DNA from: SpSt-539 sp964549445
Lineage (GTDB): Bacteria; Planctomycetota; Phycisphaerae; UBA1845; UTPLA1
DNA: 64,000 nucleotides
Reading direction: 5' to 3'
NCBI GenBank assembly: GCA_964549445.1
Contig: CAZJVS010000016.1
Coordinates: 1-64,000 of the forward strand
A program made the position numbers and the translations under genes. This document shows, piece by piece, positions 24,521-34,899 of this stretch (within the stretch, counting starts at the first letter, position 1; every line of letters starts with the position of its first letter). Under the pieces are notes generated by a model. It made no database searches. It was not told the DNA's origin and saw only the letters and a list, made by a program, of their open reading frames with translations.

Positions 24521-24862
24521 ATGAAGGAAATCAAAGCCATTATTCAGCCGCACATGCTGAACAAAGTGATGGACGCATTGCATGAGTGCGAGCACTTCCC
24601 CGGTGTGACGATTGGAGACTGCCAGGGTCAGGGGCGCGGACGCGGCAAGGGCGGACACTTCGAGCCGAACCAAGAGACCATATTCTACGCCAAAAAGGTA
24701 AAGCTGGAAATGTTCTGTTCAGATGCTGCGTGTGACCACCTGGTCGGCGTCATCCGAAAGGCGGCGCACACGGGTAATTCGGGCGACGGCATCATCATGG
24801 TGGCTGATTTGTCCCGCCTCATTCGCATTCGTACAGGCCAGGAACAGGACGAGGCGGTGTGA
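24521..24862 (+). CDS. PII-like signalling protein associated with heavy-metal RND efflux (PII-NG type)
   Basis: A 113-residue member of the PII superfamily with an AAAGGAA site. The ferredoxin-like fold is indicated by MKEIKAIIQPHMLNKVMDAL and GVTIGDCQGQGRGRGKGG, with VIRKAAHTGNSGDGIIMV near the C-terminus forming the nucleotide-binding loop. It lacks the classic T-loop uridylylated Tyr. PII proteins of this type are known to be encoded next to metal RND genes (the PII-NG group), where they may tune the pump in response to nucleotide or metal state; the exact ligand is unknown. The next gene is the CzcA-type pump at 24888. Confidence 0.85.
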   Translation: MKEIKAIIQPHMLNKVMDALHECEHFPGVTIGDCQGQGRGRGKGGHFEPNQETIFYAKKVKLEMFCSDAACDHLVGVIRKAAHTGNSGDGIIMVADLSRLIRIRTGQEQDEAV

Positions 24863-24887
24863 CCACACCTGCCCATATAGAGTAAAC

Positions 24888-27800
24888 ATGATCGCTCGCA
24901 TCCTTCAATTCGCCGTTCACCAGCGATTGCTCATGGTCCTGCTCGCCATTGGCGTAGCCGCGCTGGGCGCTTGGAACTTCACGCGCCTGCCCATTGACGC
25001 CGTTCCGGATATCACCAACAAACAGGTACAGGTCAACACAGCTGTCACGGGTCTTGCGCCGGTCGAGATCGAAAAGCAGATTACGGCCCCGATCGAGTGG
25101 GCGATGCAGGGCATTCCGGGTGTCGAGGAAATCCGTTCGGTCTCGTTCTACGGCGTTTCCCAGGTCACCGTGATCTTCCACGACGAAGTCGACCTCTATC
25201 GTGCGCGGCAACTTGTCAGCGAACGGCTCGCTGAGGCCAAGGAAAGCCTGCCCGACACGGTCGGCGCTCCATTGCTCGGCCCTATCTGGACCGGCCTGGG
25301 TGAAATCTACTTCTGGAGCGTTGACGCGATCGGCCCGAAGCCCGACGGCACACCCTACACGCCGATGGACTTGCGGACCATCCAGGATTGGGTCATCAAG
25401 CCGCAGCTTCGATCCGTGCCTGGCCTGACCGAGGTGAACGCCATCGGCGGATACGAGAAACAGTACCACGTCACGCCTGACCCGATGAAGCTCATCGCCT
25501 ATGGACTCGGTTTCCGGGACGTGCTGGACGCACTGGGCGCGAACAACGCCAACGTCGGCGGCGGATACATTGAGCACAGCGGCGAGCAATACACGATCCG
25601 CGCCACGGGGCTCATTCAAACCATCGACGACATCCGCAACGTCAAGCTCGGCTCCGAAGACGGCGTGCCGATTTTTGTGAAGGACGTCGCCGAAGTCGGG
25701 ATGGGCAAGGAACTACGGACAGGCACCGGGACGGCCAACGGACACGAAGCGGTCGTCGGAACGGCGATTCTTCTCTACGGCGAGAACAGCCGTACCGTTG
25801 CACATCGCGTCGCGCAGAAACTGGACGACATCAACAAGATGTTGCCCGCAAACGTGCGGGCCAACACGCTCTACGACCGCAGTTACCTGGTAGATGCAAC
25901 CCTACATACGGTCCGCGAAAACCTGACGGTGGGCGCTATCCTGGTGATCGTGGTGCTGTTCCTTCTGCTGGGCAACATCCGGGCTGCCCTCATCGTAGCG
26001 ATCACCATTCCACTCTCGATGTTCTTCGCGATCACCGGAATGGTCGAGAACAAGATCAGCGCCAACCTAATGAGCCTCGGCGCCATTGACTTCGGCATCA
26101 TCGTCGATGGCGCGGTCGTGATGGTCGAGAACTTCATGCGCCGCCTCGGGCAGCGACAACATGAACTGGGGCGACGGTTGACGAAGGCGGAGCGTTTTCA
26201 GCTTGTGGAAGAAGCCGCCCGCGAGGTTGCCCGCCCGACGATTTTCGGCGTCGGCATCATCATGATCGTGTATCTACCGGTGGTGACCCTCTCCGGCATC
26301 GAGGGCAAGATGTTCCGACCGATGGCCCTGGTCGTCTTGCTCGCCCTGGCCGGCGCGCTGCTGCTGACCTTCACGGTCGTACCGGCGCTGGCCGCCTTGC
26401 TGCTCGGCGGCCGGGTAACGGAAAAAGACGTCTTTCTGATCCGCTGGGCCAAGGCGATCTATCGACCGGCCCTGCACTGGGCCCTCCGACACCGTTGGGG
26501 CGTGTCTCTTGGGGCGATTGCAATTGTCGCCGCGACGCTCGTGTTGGCATCGCAGATGGGTAGCGAGTTCGTGCCCAAGCTCGGCGAAGGAGCTCTCGCG
26601 CTCCAGCCGACTCGAATGCCGAGCATTGCCCTGACGACCAGCGCCGAGATGCAGGAGCGGGTTGAACAGGAGCTGCTCAAGGCGTTCCCGGATGAGATCG
26701 CGGCGATTTTCGCTCGGACCGGCACATCGGAAGTCGTCACGGATGTGTGCGGCCCCGACGTCTCCGACACATACATGCTGCTCAAACCACGTGAGCAATG
26801 GAAGAAAGCCAAGACACAGGAAAAACTGGCGGAAGCGATGGAAGAGGTGCTCCGCGATCTGCCCGGGCAGAACTATGAATTCAGCCAGCCCATCGAACTG
26901 CGCATGAATGAGCTGATCGCCGGCGTGCGGAGCGATCTGGCGGTCAAGATTTACGGCGATGATCTCGGCACGCTTCTGGAATACGCCGGTCGTATTGCGG
27001 AAGAATTGCAGCAGGTGACCGGGGCGGAGGACCTCAAAATTGAACAGCTCGCCGGCATGCCCATGATCACCATCGATATCGACCGGGCGGCGGTGGCGCG
27101 CTACGGGCTGAATGTCCAAGAAGTGCATGAAGTCGTCGAAATCGCGCTCGGCGGCAAGGAGGCCGGTCGTGTGATGGAAGGCGACCGGCGATTTCAGCTG
27201 GTGGTCCGCATGCCTGAACGCCTGCGCGGAAACATCCGGACGATCGGTGACCTGCCGGTTCCGCTGCCCAAGCGCGAGGCAGAACGCTACGCGCTGGCAA
27301 GTACGGGCGGCGATAGTCATCGCCGCCGCGATAGCGACGCAACCGTAGCGGTCCCGGCCGGCTACATTCCGTTGTCGAGCCTGGCGAAGATCGAGATCAG
27401 CGAAGGCGCCCGCATCATTCGTCGCGAGGACGGCAAGCGTCGCGCAGTCGTGCAATGCAACGTGCGCGGCCGTGACCTAGGTGGCTTTGTGGCCGAGGCG
27501 CAGCGCCGGATCGAACTGAAGATCGGCAAGATGCCGGAGGGCTACTGGCTCGGCTGGGGTGGGCAATACGAGAACCTCGTCGCGGCACGCGAACGGCTCA
27601 TGATTGTCGTCCCGCTCGCGCTTGGCCTGATCTTCATCCTACTCTTCGCCACGTTCAACTCATTGCGCCAAGCCATCCTGGTGTTCACCGGCGTCCCGCT
27701 GGCCTTGACGGGCGGCGTCCTCGCGCTGTGGTTGCGCGGCATTCCGTTTTCGATTTCTGCCGGCGTAGGGTTTATCGCGCTCTCTGGCGTGGCGGTGCTC

Positions 27801-28127
27801 AACGGCCTCGTGATGGTCACGTTCATCAACCAACTGCGGCGCGAAGGACTGCCGGCATACGAGGCCGTCGCCGAGGGTAGCCTCACCCGTCTGCGACCCG
27901 TGCTGATGACCGCGCTGGTTGCATCGCTTGGTTTCATACCAATGGCGATCGCAACCGGCATGGGTGCCGAAGTCCAGCGCCCCCTCGCCACGGTCGTCAT
28001 CGGTGGGATTATCAGCAGTACGCTGCTCACGCTGATCGTGCTACCCGCGATCTACGGGTGGTTTGACCGTAGAGACGACACACAGATACTGACGGTCACG
28101 ACCCCTGGGACTGCGGTGGACAGTTAG
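24888..28127 (+). CDS. Heavy-metal efflux RND transporter, CzcA type (second)
   Basis: A 1079-residue inner-membrane pump. The start is the ATG at 24888 (MIARILQFAVHQRLLM), the usual family start. The proton-relay helix DFGIIVDGAVVMVEN has the CzcA-type Asp/Asp/Glu pattern, and the porter domain reads FARTGTSEVVTDVCGPDVSDTY. An insertion near residues 800-825 (between KREAERY and TVAVPAGY) is absent from the first pump. It belongs to the operon TolC, adaptors, PII-like, this pump, P1B ATPase and third pump. Zn/Cd/Co export is most likely on motif grounds. A longer in-frame reading upstream overlaps the PII-like gene and is rejected. Confidence 0.95.
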   Translation: MIARILQFAVHQRLLMVLLAIGVAALGAWNFTRLPIDAVPDITNKQVQVNTAVTGLAPVEIEKQITAPIEWAMQGIPGVEEIRSVSFYGVSQVTVIFHDEVDLYRARQLVSERLAEAKESLPDTVGAPLLGPIWTGLGEIYFWSVDAIGPKPDGTPYTPMDLRTIQDWVIKPQLRSVPGLTEVNAIGGYEKQYHVTPDPMKLIAYGLGFRDVLDALGANNANVGGGYIEHSGEQYTIRATGLIQTIDDIRNVKLGSEDGVPIFVKDVAEVGMGKELRTGTGTANGHEAVVGTAILLYGENSRTVAHRVAQKLDDINKMLPANVRANTLYDRSYLVDATLHTVRENLTVGAILVIVVLFLLLGNIRAALIVAITIPLSMFFAITGMVENKISANLMSLGAIDFGIIVDGAVVMVENFMRRLGQRQHELGRRLTKAERFQLVEEAAREVARPTIFGVGIIMIVYLPVVTLSGIEGKMFRPMALVVLLALAGALLLTFTVVPALAALLLGGRVTEKDVFLIRWAKAIYRPALHWALRHRWGVSLGAIAIVAATLVLASQMGSEFVPKLGEGALALQPTRMPSIALTTSAEMQERVEQELLKAFPDEIAAIFARTGTSEVVTDVCGPDVSDTYMLLKPREQWKKAKTQEKLAEAMEEVLRDLPGQNYEFSQPIELRMNELIAGVRSDLAVKIYGDDLGTLLEYAGRIAEELQQVTGAEDLKIEQLAGMPMITIDIDRAAVARYGLNVQEVHEVVEIALGGKEAGRVMEGDRRFQLVVRMPERLRGNIRTIGDLPVPLPKREAERYALASTGGDSHRRRDSDATVAVPAGYIPLSSLAKIEISEGARIIRREDGKRRAVVQCNVRGRDLGGFVAEAQRRIELKIGKMPEGYWLGWGGQYENLVAARERLMIVVPLALGLIFILLFATFNSLRQAILVFTGVPLALTGGVLALWLRGIPFSISAGVGFIALSGVAVLNGLVMVTFINQLRREGLPAYEAVAEGSLTRLRPVLMTALVASLGFIPMAIATGMGAEVQRPLATVVIGGIISSTLLTLIVLPAIYGWFDRRDDTQILTVTTPGTAVDS

Positions 28128-28169
28128 GTCAAACCGGCGATCGGTTGCATCTGATTGAGTAACGGTGCG

Positions 28170-30368
28170 ATGATGATAGTTGAGTTCAAAATCGCCGGGA
28201 TGGACTGCGCCGACGAGGTTGCGACGCTAAAGAAAGAGCTCGGCCCCATGCCCGGCGTCGAGGAACTGCGTTTCGACATCTTCAACGCGAAGATGACTGT
28301 TATCTATGCAGAAGACAAGATCACGTCTGATGATCTGCGAGCAGCGGTAAAACGCGCGGGGATGAGAGCTGACCTGTGGAGCGAGAAAAAGGATAGCCTA
28401 CAGCCGCCAACGCTTTGGGCGAGGCGGGGGAAAACACTCCTTACCACAGCAAGCGGCGTCTTGGCGGCGCTCGGATTTCTGGTCCACGTACGCCTGGCTG
28501 GTCTGCAATCGACGATAAGCGAAGGAGAGGTACCGCCGCCTTTCGTCGTCAAACTGCTTTACGCATCGTCAGTAGTCATGGGGACTTGGTTTGTTGCACC
28601 CAAGGCGTGGCTGGCACTCCGCCGACTGCGGCCGGACATGAACCTGTTGATGGTCGTCGCCGTGGCGGGGGCCACCGTGATCGGCCAATGGTTTGAAGCG
28701 GCAACGGTCGCGTTCCTGTTTGCATTGTCAATACTGTTGGAGGCGTGGAGCGTCGGCCGCGCCCGCCGAGCCGTCGCCGCATTGATGGCCCTGACGCCGC
28801 CCAAGGCGCGGGTGGTTCATGGCCCGGATGAACACAGACCAGACGCAGAGCACGAGCACATGAGGGACGTGGCGGACGTGCCGGTCGGTTCGACGGTCCT
28901 CGTGAAACCCGGCGAGAAATTTCCCCTCGATGGCAAGATCGCCAAAGGGCAGACCAACGTCAATCAGGCGCCGATCACCGGCGAGTCCATGCCGGTTCCC
29001 AAGTCGCCCGGCGACGAAGTCTTTGCCGGGACGATCAATGATGACGGCACGGTTGAGTTCAAGACGACTAAGATCGCCGGTGATACGACGGTCGCGCACA
29101 TCATCAAGTTGGTCGCGGAGGCCCAGAGCCGTCGCTCGCCGAGCGAGCAGTGGGTTGAAAAGTTCGCCCGGTACTACACGCCGGCAGTGATGATTTTGGC
29201 GGTTGGTGTAATCCTCGTCCCTCCACTTTTGTTCGGGAGCGCGTGGTCCAAGTGGTTCTACGAAGGCTTGGTGCTGTTAGTCATTGCCTGCCCATGCGCG
29301 TTGGTCATCTCAACGCCCGTCAGCATCGTGGCAGCGCTGGCGGCGGCGGCGAAGAACGGCGTCCTCATCAAGGGCGGGGTTTTTGTCGAACTCCCGGCCA
29401 GACTGCGGGCCATTGCGATGGACAAGACCGGCACGCTAACAGAGGGCAAACCTGCCGTTCGAGAAATCGTTCCGCTCTCCGGACATACGCAAGCTGAACT
29501 GATTGAAATTGCCGCCGCTATTGAGTCGAAGTCCGAACATCCCTTGGCACGAGCCGTGATGGCGCACGCCGAGACGCTTGGCGTGCGGCCCAAGCGCGCG
29601 GACGACTTTCAGGCAATCATGGGGAAAGGTGCGAATGCCGTGCTCAACGGGCAACCCGTCTGGATTGGCTCACACCGCTACCTGGAGGAGCGCGGGCAAG
29701 AAACACCGCAGATGCACGAGAAACTGGAATCCCTCTCCTCGGCCGGTTCCAGTGTCGTGATCGTCGGAAACGACGAGCACGTTTGCGGTTTCATCGCCGT
29801 GGCGGATCGAATGCGGAGCAACGCAAAGGCGTCCATTGCCGATCTCCACGCCGCGGATATCGAGCATATTGTCATGCTGACTGGCGACAACAAAGGGACG
29901 GCCGAGGCGATCGGTCGCGAAGCAGGAGTGGACGAAGTAAAGGCAGAGATGCTTCCGGAAGACAAAGTCAAGGCCGTGGAAGAACTCGTCGCTCGCTATC
30001 AACAAGTTGCGATGATCGGTGACGGCGTGAACGATGCCCCGGCGATGGCCCGCTCATCGTTGGGGATTGCAATGGGTGCGGCCGGAACGGACGCCGCCAT
30101 CGAAACCTCGGACATTGCGTTGATGAGCGATGATCTCTCGAGACTCCCGTGGCTGATTCGGCACTCGCACCGCACTCTGCGCATCATCCGTGTCAACATC
30201 GCCGCCTCTCTTCTCGTCAAAGCGGCCTTTGTCGGCTTGACATTGCTTGGCAAGGCATCGCTTTGGGCGGCGATTGCCGCCGATACCGGTGTGTCGTTGC
30301 TCGTCGTTTTGAATGCACTGCGTCTCCTTCGAGGTGCGGAGCAATCTGGGATACCTAACCATGCTTGA
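28170..30368 (+). CDS. Zn/Cd/Pb-type P1B ATPase, complete
   Basis: A 732-residue inner-membrane exporter. ATG at 28170 is chosen over a TTG 15 bases earlier. An N-terminal metal-binding domain with the motif GMDCADE (a single Cys, Asp/Glu following) resembles ZntA/CadA domains. A His/Asp segment (HGPDEHRPDAEHEHMRD) lies in a loop. Catalytic motifs: TGES actuator, ACPCALVIS, DKTGTLTEGK, SEHPLA, GDGVNDAPAM and the terminal DTGVSLLVV, all P1B-2 features. Its 3' end overlaps the next RND gene by 8 bp, so the ATPase (cytosol to periplasm) and RND (periplasm to outside) steps are co-expressed. Paralogue of the truncated ATPase at 3-1193. Confidence 0.95.
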   Translation: MMIVEFKIAGMDCADEVATLKKELGPMPGVEELRFDIFNAKMTVIYAEDKITSDDLRAAVKRAGMRADLWSEKKDSLQPPTLWARRGKTLLTTASGVLAALGFLVHVRLAGLQSTISEGEVPPPFVVKLLYASSVVMGTWFVAPKAWLALRRLRPDMNLLMVVAVAGATVIGQWFEAATVAFLFALSILLEAWSVGRARRAVAALMALTPPKARVVHGPDEHRPDAEHEHMRDVADVPVGSTVLVKPGEKFPLDGKIAKGQTNVNQAPITGESMPVPKSPGDEVFAGTINDDGTVEFKTTKIAGDTTVAHIIKLVAEAQSRRSPSEQWVEKFARYYTPAVMILAVGVILVPPLLFGSAWSKWFYEGLVLLVIACPCALVISTPVSIVAALAAAAKNGVLIKGGVFVELPARLRAIAMDKTGTLTEGKPAVREIVPLSGHTQAELIEIAAAIESKSEHPLARAVMAHAETLGVRPKRADDFQAIMGKGANAVLNGQPVWIGSHRYLEERGQETPQMHEKLESLSSAGSSVVIVGNDEHVCGFIAVADRMRSNAKASIADLHAADIEHIVMLTGDNKGTAEAIGREAGVDEVKAEMLPEDKVKAVEELVARYQQVAMIGDGVNDAPAMARSSLGIAMGAAGTDAAIETSDIALMSDDLSRLPWLIRHSHRTLRIIRVNIAASLLVKAAFVGLTLLGKASLWAAIAADTGVSLLVVLNALRLLRGAEQSGIPNHA

Positions 30369-33300
30369 AAGAATTCTTAAGTTCTCCATCCAGCATCGCT
30401 TCCTCATTATCTTACTGACGTTGGCCGCGGCGGCGGGCGGAGTTTATTCGCTGCTCCACTTGCCGATTGATGCCGTCCCGGACATTACCAACAACCAGGT
30501 ACAGATCAATATCGAGTTTCCGGCTCTGTCGCCCGTGGAGATCGAGAAGCAAATCACTTTTCCCATCGAGACGGCGCTCGCTGGCATTCCTGGACTTCAG
30601 TCCACACGTTCACTTTCACGCAATGGCTTTTCCCAAGTGACCGCGATCTTTGACGACGACGTGAATATCTATTTCGCCCGCCAACAGGTGAATGAGCGCC
30701 TCTTGGAGGCGCGAGAGAATCTACCGCCGGGGGCCGAACCCAAGATGGGTGCAATATCCACGGGGCTTGGCGAGGTATACATGTGGACCGTGGAGTACGA
30801 GCACCCCGACGGCAAAGGGGCAAAAGTAGTTGACGGTGAACCCGGTTGGCAGAGTGACGGTTCCTATTTGACGCCGGAAGGCGAAAGGCTCGCGACACCA
30901 CTTGAGAAGGCTGCCTACCTCCGAACCGTGCAGGATTGGATCATCCGGCCGCAGCTGAAGGGCGTGAAAGACGTGGCAGGAGTCGATGCCATCGGCGGCT
31001 ACGTCAAGCAATATCATGTCCAGCCCGACCCAATGAAACTCGTCGCTTACGGACTCACGTTTACTGACGTTATTGAGGCGCTCGAAAGGAACAATGTCAG
31101 CGTCGGCGCAGGTTACATCGAGCACAAGGGCGAGGCATATCTGGTCAGAGCCGCCGGCCGGATTCGAAATGAGGACGAAATCGGCAACATCGTCCTCGGC
31201 GTTAAGGATGGCACGCCAATTTACGTCCGCCATGTTGCCGACGTGCGAGTTGGCAAGGAGCTTCGAAGCGGAAGCGCCAGTGAAGACGGACATGAAGTCG
31301 TCGTCGGAACGGCGCTCATGCTGATCGGCGCGAACAGCCGAACCGTCTCGGCCGGCGTCGATGAGAAGCTCCAGCAAATAAACAAGACTTTGCCGCCTGA
31401 CATTCGCGCAAAGACCGTTCTCAACCGAACGAAACTCGTGGATGCAACGATTCATACCGTGGCCAAGAACCTGACCGAAGGCGCAATCCTCGTTATTGTG
31501 ATTCTGTTCTTGATGCTCGGAAACATCCGTGCGGCTTTCATCACGGCGTTAGCCATTCCGCTCTCGATGCTCCTGACCGCCATCGGCATGGTTCAAACTC
31601 GTGTCAGCGGAAATTTAATGAGTCTCGGGGCCATCGACTTCGGACTCATCGTCGATGGTGCGGTCATCATCGTGGAAAACTGCTTGCGGATGCTGGCCGA
31701 AAAGCAACACGAACTAGGCCGAAAGCTGTCGCTCGCGGAACGCCTTGAAGTTGTTTTCGTCGCCAGCAAGCAGGTCCGAAGCGCCACCGCATTCGGAGAG
31801 GCCATTATCATCACAGTCTATATTCCAATCCTCGCTCTTACCGGGATCGAAGGCAAGATGTTCCATCCGATGGCGCTGACGGTCATCTTCGCTCTGGCTG
31901 CCGCGTTCGTGCTCTCGCTCACGTTTGTTCCCGCGATGGTGGCGTTGGGAATCACCGGCAGGGTTAGTGAGAAAGAAAATATCCTTATCCGCGCTTCCAA
32001 GCGGATGTATGAGCCGACCGTTCGGCTGGCCATTCATCACCGAAGGGCGGTGGTCCTAAGCGCCGTGGCGGCATTTGCAGCCTCGTTGCTCTTGTTCCTC
32101 ACGCTTGGTCAGGAGTTTGTTCCGACGCTGGACGAAAAAGACATCGCGATGCACGCGATGCGCATTCCAAGCACCTCGCTCACCCAATCGTCCGACATGC
32201 AGTTCGAGGTCGAAAAAGTAGTCAGCCAGATTCCAGAAGTCGCTTTTGCATTCTCTAAGACGGGCACGGCTGAGATGGCATCAGACCCCATGCCTCCAAA
32301 CGTCTCCGATACTTTCATCATTCTAAAGCCGGAGGCAGAGTGGCGCACTGAGGCCGAACTTGAAAAGCTCATTTCCGAAAAAACGGAGGAAAGGGAGAAG
32401 GCCGGCGGGCACGAGAACGAGAGCAAAGGTCATGAGGAGGGAGCGCATGAGCACGAGGAGATTAAGATCGAAGGTCACAAGGGTAAGCTCCTAAAGCTGA
32501 TCGAGCTAACCGTTAAAGAGCTACCAGGCAATAACTATGAGTTTACGCAGCCGATACAAATGCGCTTCAATGAACTGATCGCCGGTGTTCGCGGCGACGT
32601 GGCCGTGAAAGTCTTTGGAGATGAGTTTGAACTGATGGAGCCGTCCGCGCAGAGGATTGCCAATGTACTTCGAAGCGTGAAGGGCTCCGCTGACGTGAAG
32701 GTCGAACAAACCAAGGGTCTTCCCGTCATGAATATTGAAATCGACCGGGCCGCCCTTGCTCGGTATGGACTGAACGTCGCCGACGTGCAGGACGTAGTCG
32801 CCATCGCTGTCGGCGGGCGAGATTCCGGGTTGGTATTCCAGGGCGACCGTCGCTTTGACCTCGTAGTTCGCCTTCCGGAGCATCTTCGGAGGGACATCGA
32901 GGCAATCAGAAGCCTCCCCATTCCGCTGCCACAGCACGAGTCCGCCGACTCCACCGTGCGCATCGCTTCGATTTCCGATTCCAACCCTCGCGCCATGCCG
33001 GGGGGGTTTGTTCCGCTCGGAACCGTCGCACGCATTGAGATTGCAGAAGGCCCGAATCAGATCAGCCGCGAGAATGGCAAACGCCGCGTTGTCGTGCAAT
33101 GCAATGTTAGAGGCCGCGACATTGGCTCCTTTGTTGTTGAAGCACAGAGCAGGATTAATGAGCAGATTAAGCTCGCTTCTGGGACGTGGCTCGCTTGGGG
33201 TGGACAATTCGAGAACCTGATCGCTGCCCGGGAGCGTCTGATGATCGTCGTGCCGATTTGTTTCTTTTTGATCTTCATTTTGCTGTTTAGTACGTTCAAC

Positions 33301-33777
33301 TCGGTTAAGTATGCCGCGCTCGTCTTCAGCGGCGTCCCGCTCGCCATGACGGGAGGCATTGTCTCTCTTTGGCTTCGAGACATGCCTTTTTCGATCTCGG
33401 CAGCGGTCGGCTTCATTGCGCTTTCGGGCGTTGCCGTGCTCAATGGCCTTGTCATGATCACATTCATCAACCAACTTCGTGCCGAGGGGCAGGAACTCGA
33501 ACAGGCCGTCATCCACGGCTCCTTGACCCGACTGCGGCCGGTTCTAATGACGGCGCTTGTCGCAGCACTTGGCTTCGTGCCAATGGCGCTCGCCACTGGG
33601 ACCGGCGCGGAGGTGCAGCGACCGCTCGCGACTGTCGTTGTCGGCGGCATTGTTTCATCGACACTCTTGACGCTCGTCGTGCTCCCCGCGCTTTATCGCA
33701 TGTGGCATAGGGCCGTTCCGCCAGACGCGCAAGTAAACGAAGGGGTCTGGGACCACCAAGATGCGGCGAAGGACTAA
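30361..33777 (+). CDS. Heavy-metal efflux RND transporter, CzcA type (third) with His/Glu-rich insert
   Basis: A 1138-residue pump; ATG at 30361 lies inside the end of the ATPase gene. The relay helix DFGLIVDGAVIIVEN is of CzcA type, and GTAEMASDPMPPNVSDTF marks the porter domain. Two insertions make it longer than the other pumps: about 30 residues near position 170 (EHPDGKGAKVVDGEPGW and on), and a charged His/Glu/Lys segment near residues 675-720 (GGHENESKGHEEGAHEHEE), probably a periplasmic metal-binding loop. It completes the ATPase-RND cassette. A small membrane protein gene starts within its last codons. Confidence 0.95.
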   Translation: MLERILKFSIQHRFLIILLTLAAAAGGVYSLLHLPIDAVPDITNNQVQINIEFPALSPVEIEKQITFPIETALAGIPGLQSTRSLSRNGFSQVTAIFDDDVNIYFARQQVNERLLEARENLPPGAEPKMGAISTGLGEVYMWTVEYEHPDGKGAKVVDGEPGWQSDGSYLTPEGERLATPLEKAAYLRTVQDWIIRPQLKGVKDVAGVDAIGGYVKQYHVQPDPMKLVAYGLTFTDVIEALERNNVSVGAGYIEHKGEAYLVRAAGRIRNEDEIGNIVLGVKDGTPIYVRHVADVRVGKELRSGSASEDGHEVVVGTALMLIGANSRTVSAGVDEKLQQINKTLPPDIRAKTVLNRTKLVDATIHTVAKNLTEGAILVIVILFLMLGNIRAAFITALAIPLSMLLTAIGMVQTRVSGNLMSLGAIDFGLIVDGAVIIVENCLRMLAEKQHELGRKLSLAERLEVVFVASKQVRSATAFGEAIIITVYIPILALTGIEGKMFHPMALTVIFALAAAFVLSLTFVPAMVALGITGRVSEKENILIRASKRMYEPTVRLAIHHRRAVVLSAVAAFAASLLLFLTLGQEFVPTLDEKDIAMHAMRIPSTSLTQSSDMQFEVEKVVSQIPEVAFAFSKTGTAEMASDPMPPNVSDTFIILKPEAEWRTEAELEKLISEKTEEREKAGGHENESKGHEEGAHEHEEIKIEGHKGKLLKLIELTVKELPGNNYEFTQPIQMRFNELIAGVRGDVAVKVFGDEFELMEPSAQRIANVLRSVKGSADVKVEQTKGLPVMNIEIDRAALARYGLNVADVQDVVAIAVGGRDSGLVFQGDRRFDLVVRLPEHLRRDIEAIRSLPIPLPQHESADSTVRIASISDSNPRAMPGGFVPLGTVARIEIAEGPNQISRENGKRRVVVQCNVRGRDIGSFVVEAQSRINEQIKLASGTWLAWGGQFENLIAARERLMIVVPICFFLIFILLFSTFNSVKYAALVFSGVPLAMTGGIVSLWLRDMPFSISAAVGFIALSGVAVLNGLVMITFINQLRAEGQELEQAVIHGSLTRLRPVLMTALVAALGFVPMALATGTGAEVQRPLATVVVGGIVSSTLLTLVVLPALYRMWHRAVPPDAQVNEGVWDHQDAAKD

Positions 33778-34045
33778 CCACTACGGACGGCGGTCGTACA
33801 GACGTGATCGGAGTCGGTCACGCCGCGTGTCACACATCGTGGCCTTCATACTGAGTGCGGCACTCGCAACCTTCTTCGACTGGGAACTTTACAGCGAAGC
33901 AATGCGGCACCGTGCTAAGTTCGGACACATGCATGTTCATCAGGATCTCTTGGTAATGGCGATGATTACGTCGGGGTTGGCTTTGTCGGCATTCCTATTC
34001 ACTGTCGGTTCTTTTGTCTGCCATCCCCACCGGGACGACGCCTAA
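33761..34045 (+). CDS. Small membrane protein with His motif (94 aa)
   Basis: The ATG at 33761 overlaps the RND gene by 17 bp. After a very basic N-terminus (RRRTNHYGRRSYRRDRSRSR) there are two hydrophobic segments (IVAFILSAALATFF and LLVMAMITSGLALSAFLFTV) joined by a loop with four His (HRAKFGHMHVHQD), and a C-terminal CHPHRDD. A shorter version starting at a GTG near 33827 is equally possible. The His content and operon end position suggest a pump accessory, but no family is recognised. Confidence 0.5.
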   Translation: MRRRTNHYGRRSYRRDRSRSRRVSHIVAFILSAALATFFDWELYSEAMRHRAKFGHMHVHQDLLVMAMITSGLALSAFLFTVGSFVCHPHRDDA

Positions 34046-34899
34046 CGCACCGTCCGGCTTGTGCCCCTGCCGCTCGGCGACGGCGGACGCCCAAAGGGTC
34101 AGGACGGGCGCGCGATTGATTGTGATTTGTCTCCGGGTCAGAGGATCTCACTCCTGATCCAATCCGCGGTCGTCCCAATGTTTCGAACAAGTCTGCAGGC
34201 GTTACTTCGGTCCGCCGTAGACTTTGGGGAGCGTGTTAACGATCGCCATGGTCTCGACGCGGACGCGGACGACTTGCCCAATCAGGCGGACGATGCATTC
34301 GGGGTCGTCGCGGCGGTTGGGGCCGCTCGTGATACCGCGGCACTCGGCGGGCGTACGTTTCAGGCGTGGCGTAGTGGTCTTTGATTGCCGTGTTCGTCGG
34401 TTTGCGAGCGGGCTTGGTGTGCGGCAAGCGACAAACTCCGAAGATTCTCGGGACCGGCAGAAGGATACGGCGTACCGAGACGGCGGCCAAATGAGATCAG
34501 ACTGCACCGAGCTTGGCAACCAAGCTACCGATACTGCGACATATTCAGTTGCCGACACATCGACGGGCGGCTCCCGGATATCGGCGTTCAACGACTCGCC
34601 CGGATCATGCATCAGGCGAGGACCGCCCCCTAATCGGTAAAACCGGCGACACCCCCAACGTCCAGGGGATCGTCCCGCGCCGACGCGGTAGAATCGCCGA
34701 TGCGCCGCATCTGCGGAGTCAGCACCTATTGGCAGGCTGCGGGGAATGCGTAATTCGGTCTATGATTTCACCCAATTGGATAATTGCGGGACAAACCTGA
34801 TCAAGCCATGCTGAGTTGGCAACTCGGCACGAATGCGGTGGAGTAGTCCATCACCTCCGGATTCGGTTCTCACCCCCAGACTGAATCCACGATAGACAC

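Noticed and set aside
26274..27455. Long (393-codon) open frame antisense to the second RND pump
   Set aside because: A shadow frame caused by high-GC codon bias of the well-supported CzcA gene; no motifs.
34202..34640. Overlapping frames on both strands that might be integrase remnants
   Set aside because: No tyrosine-recombinase R-H-R-Y pattern could be found in any frame.
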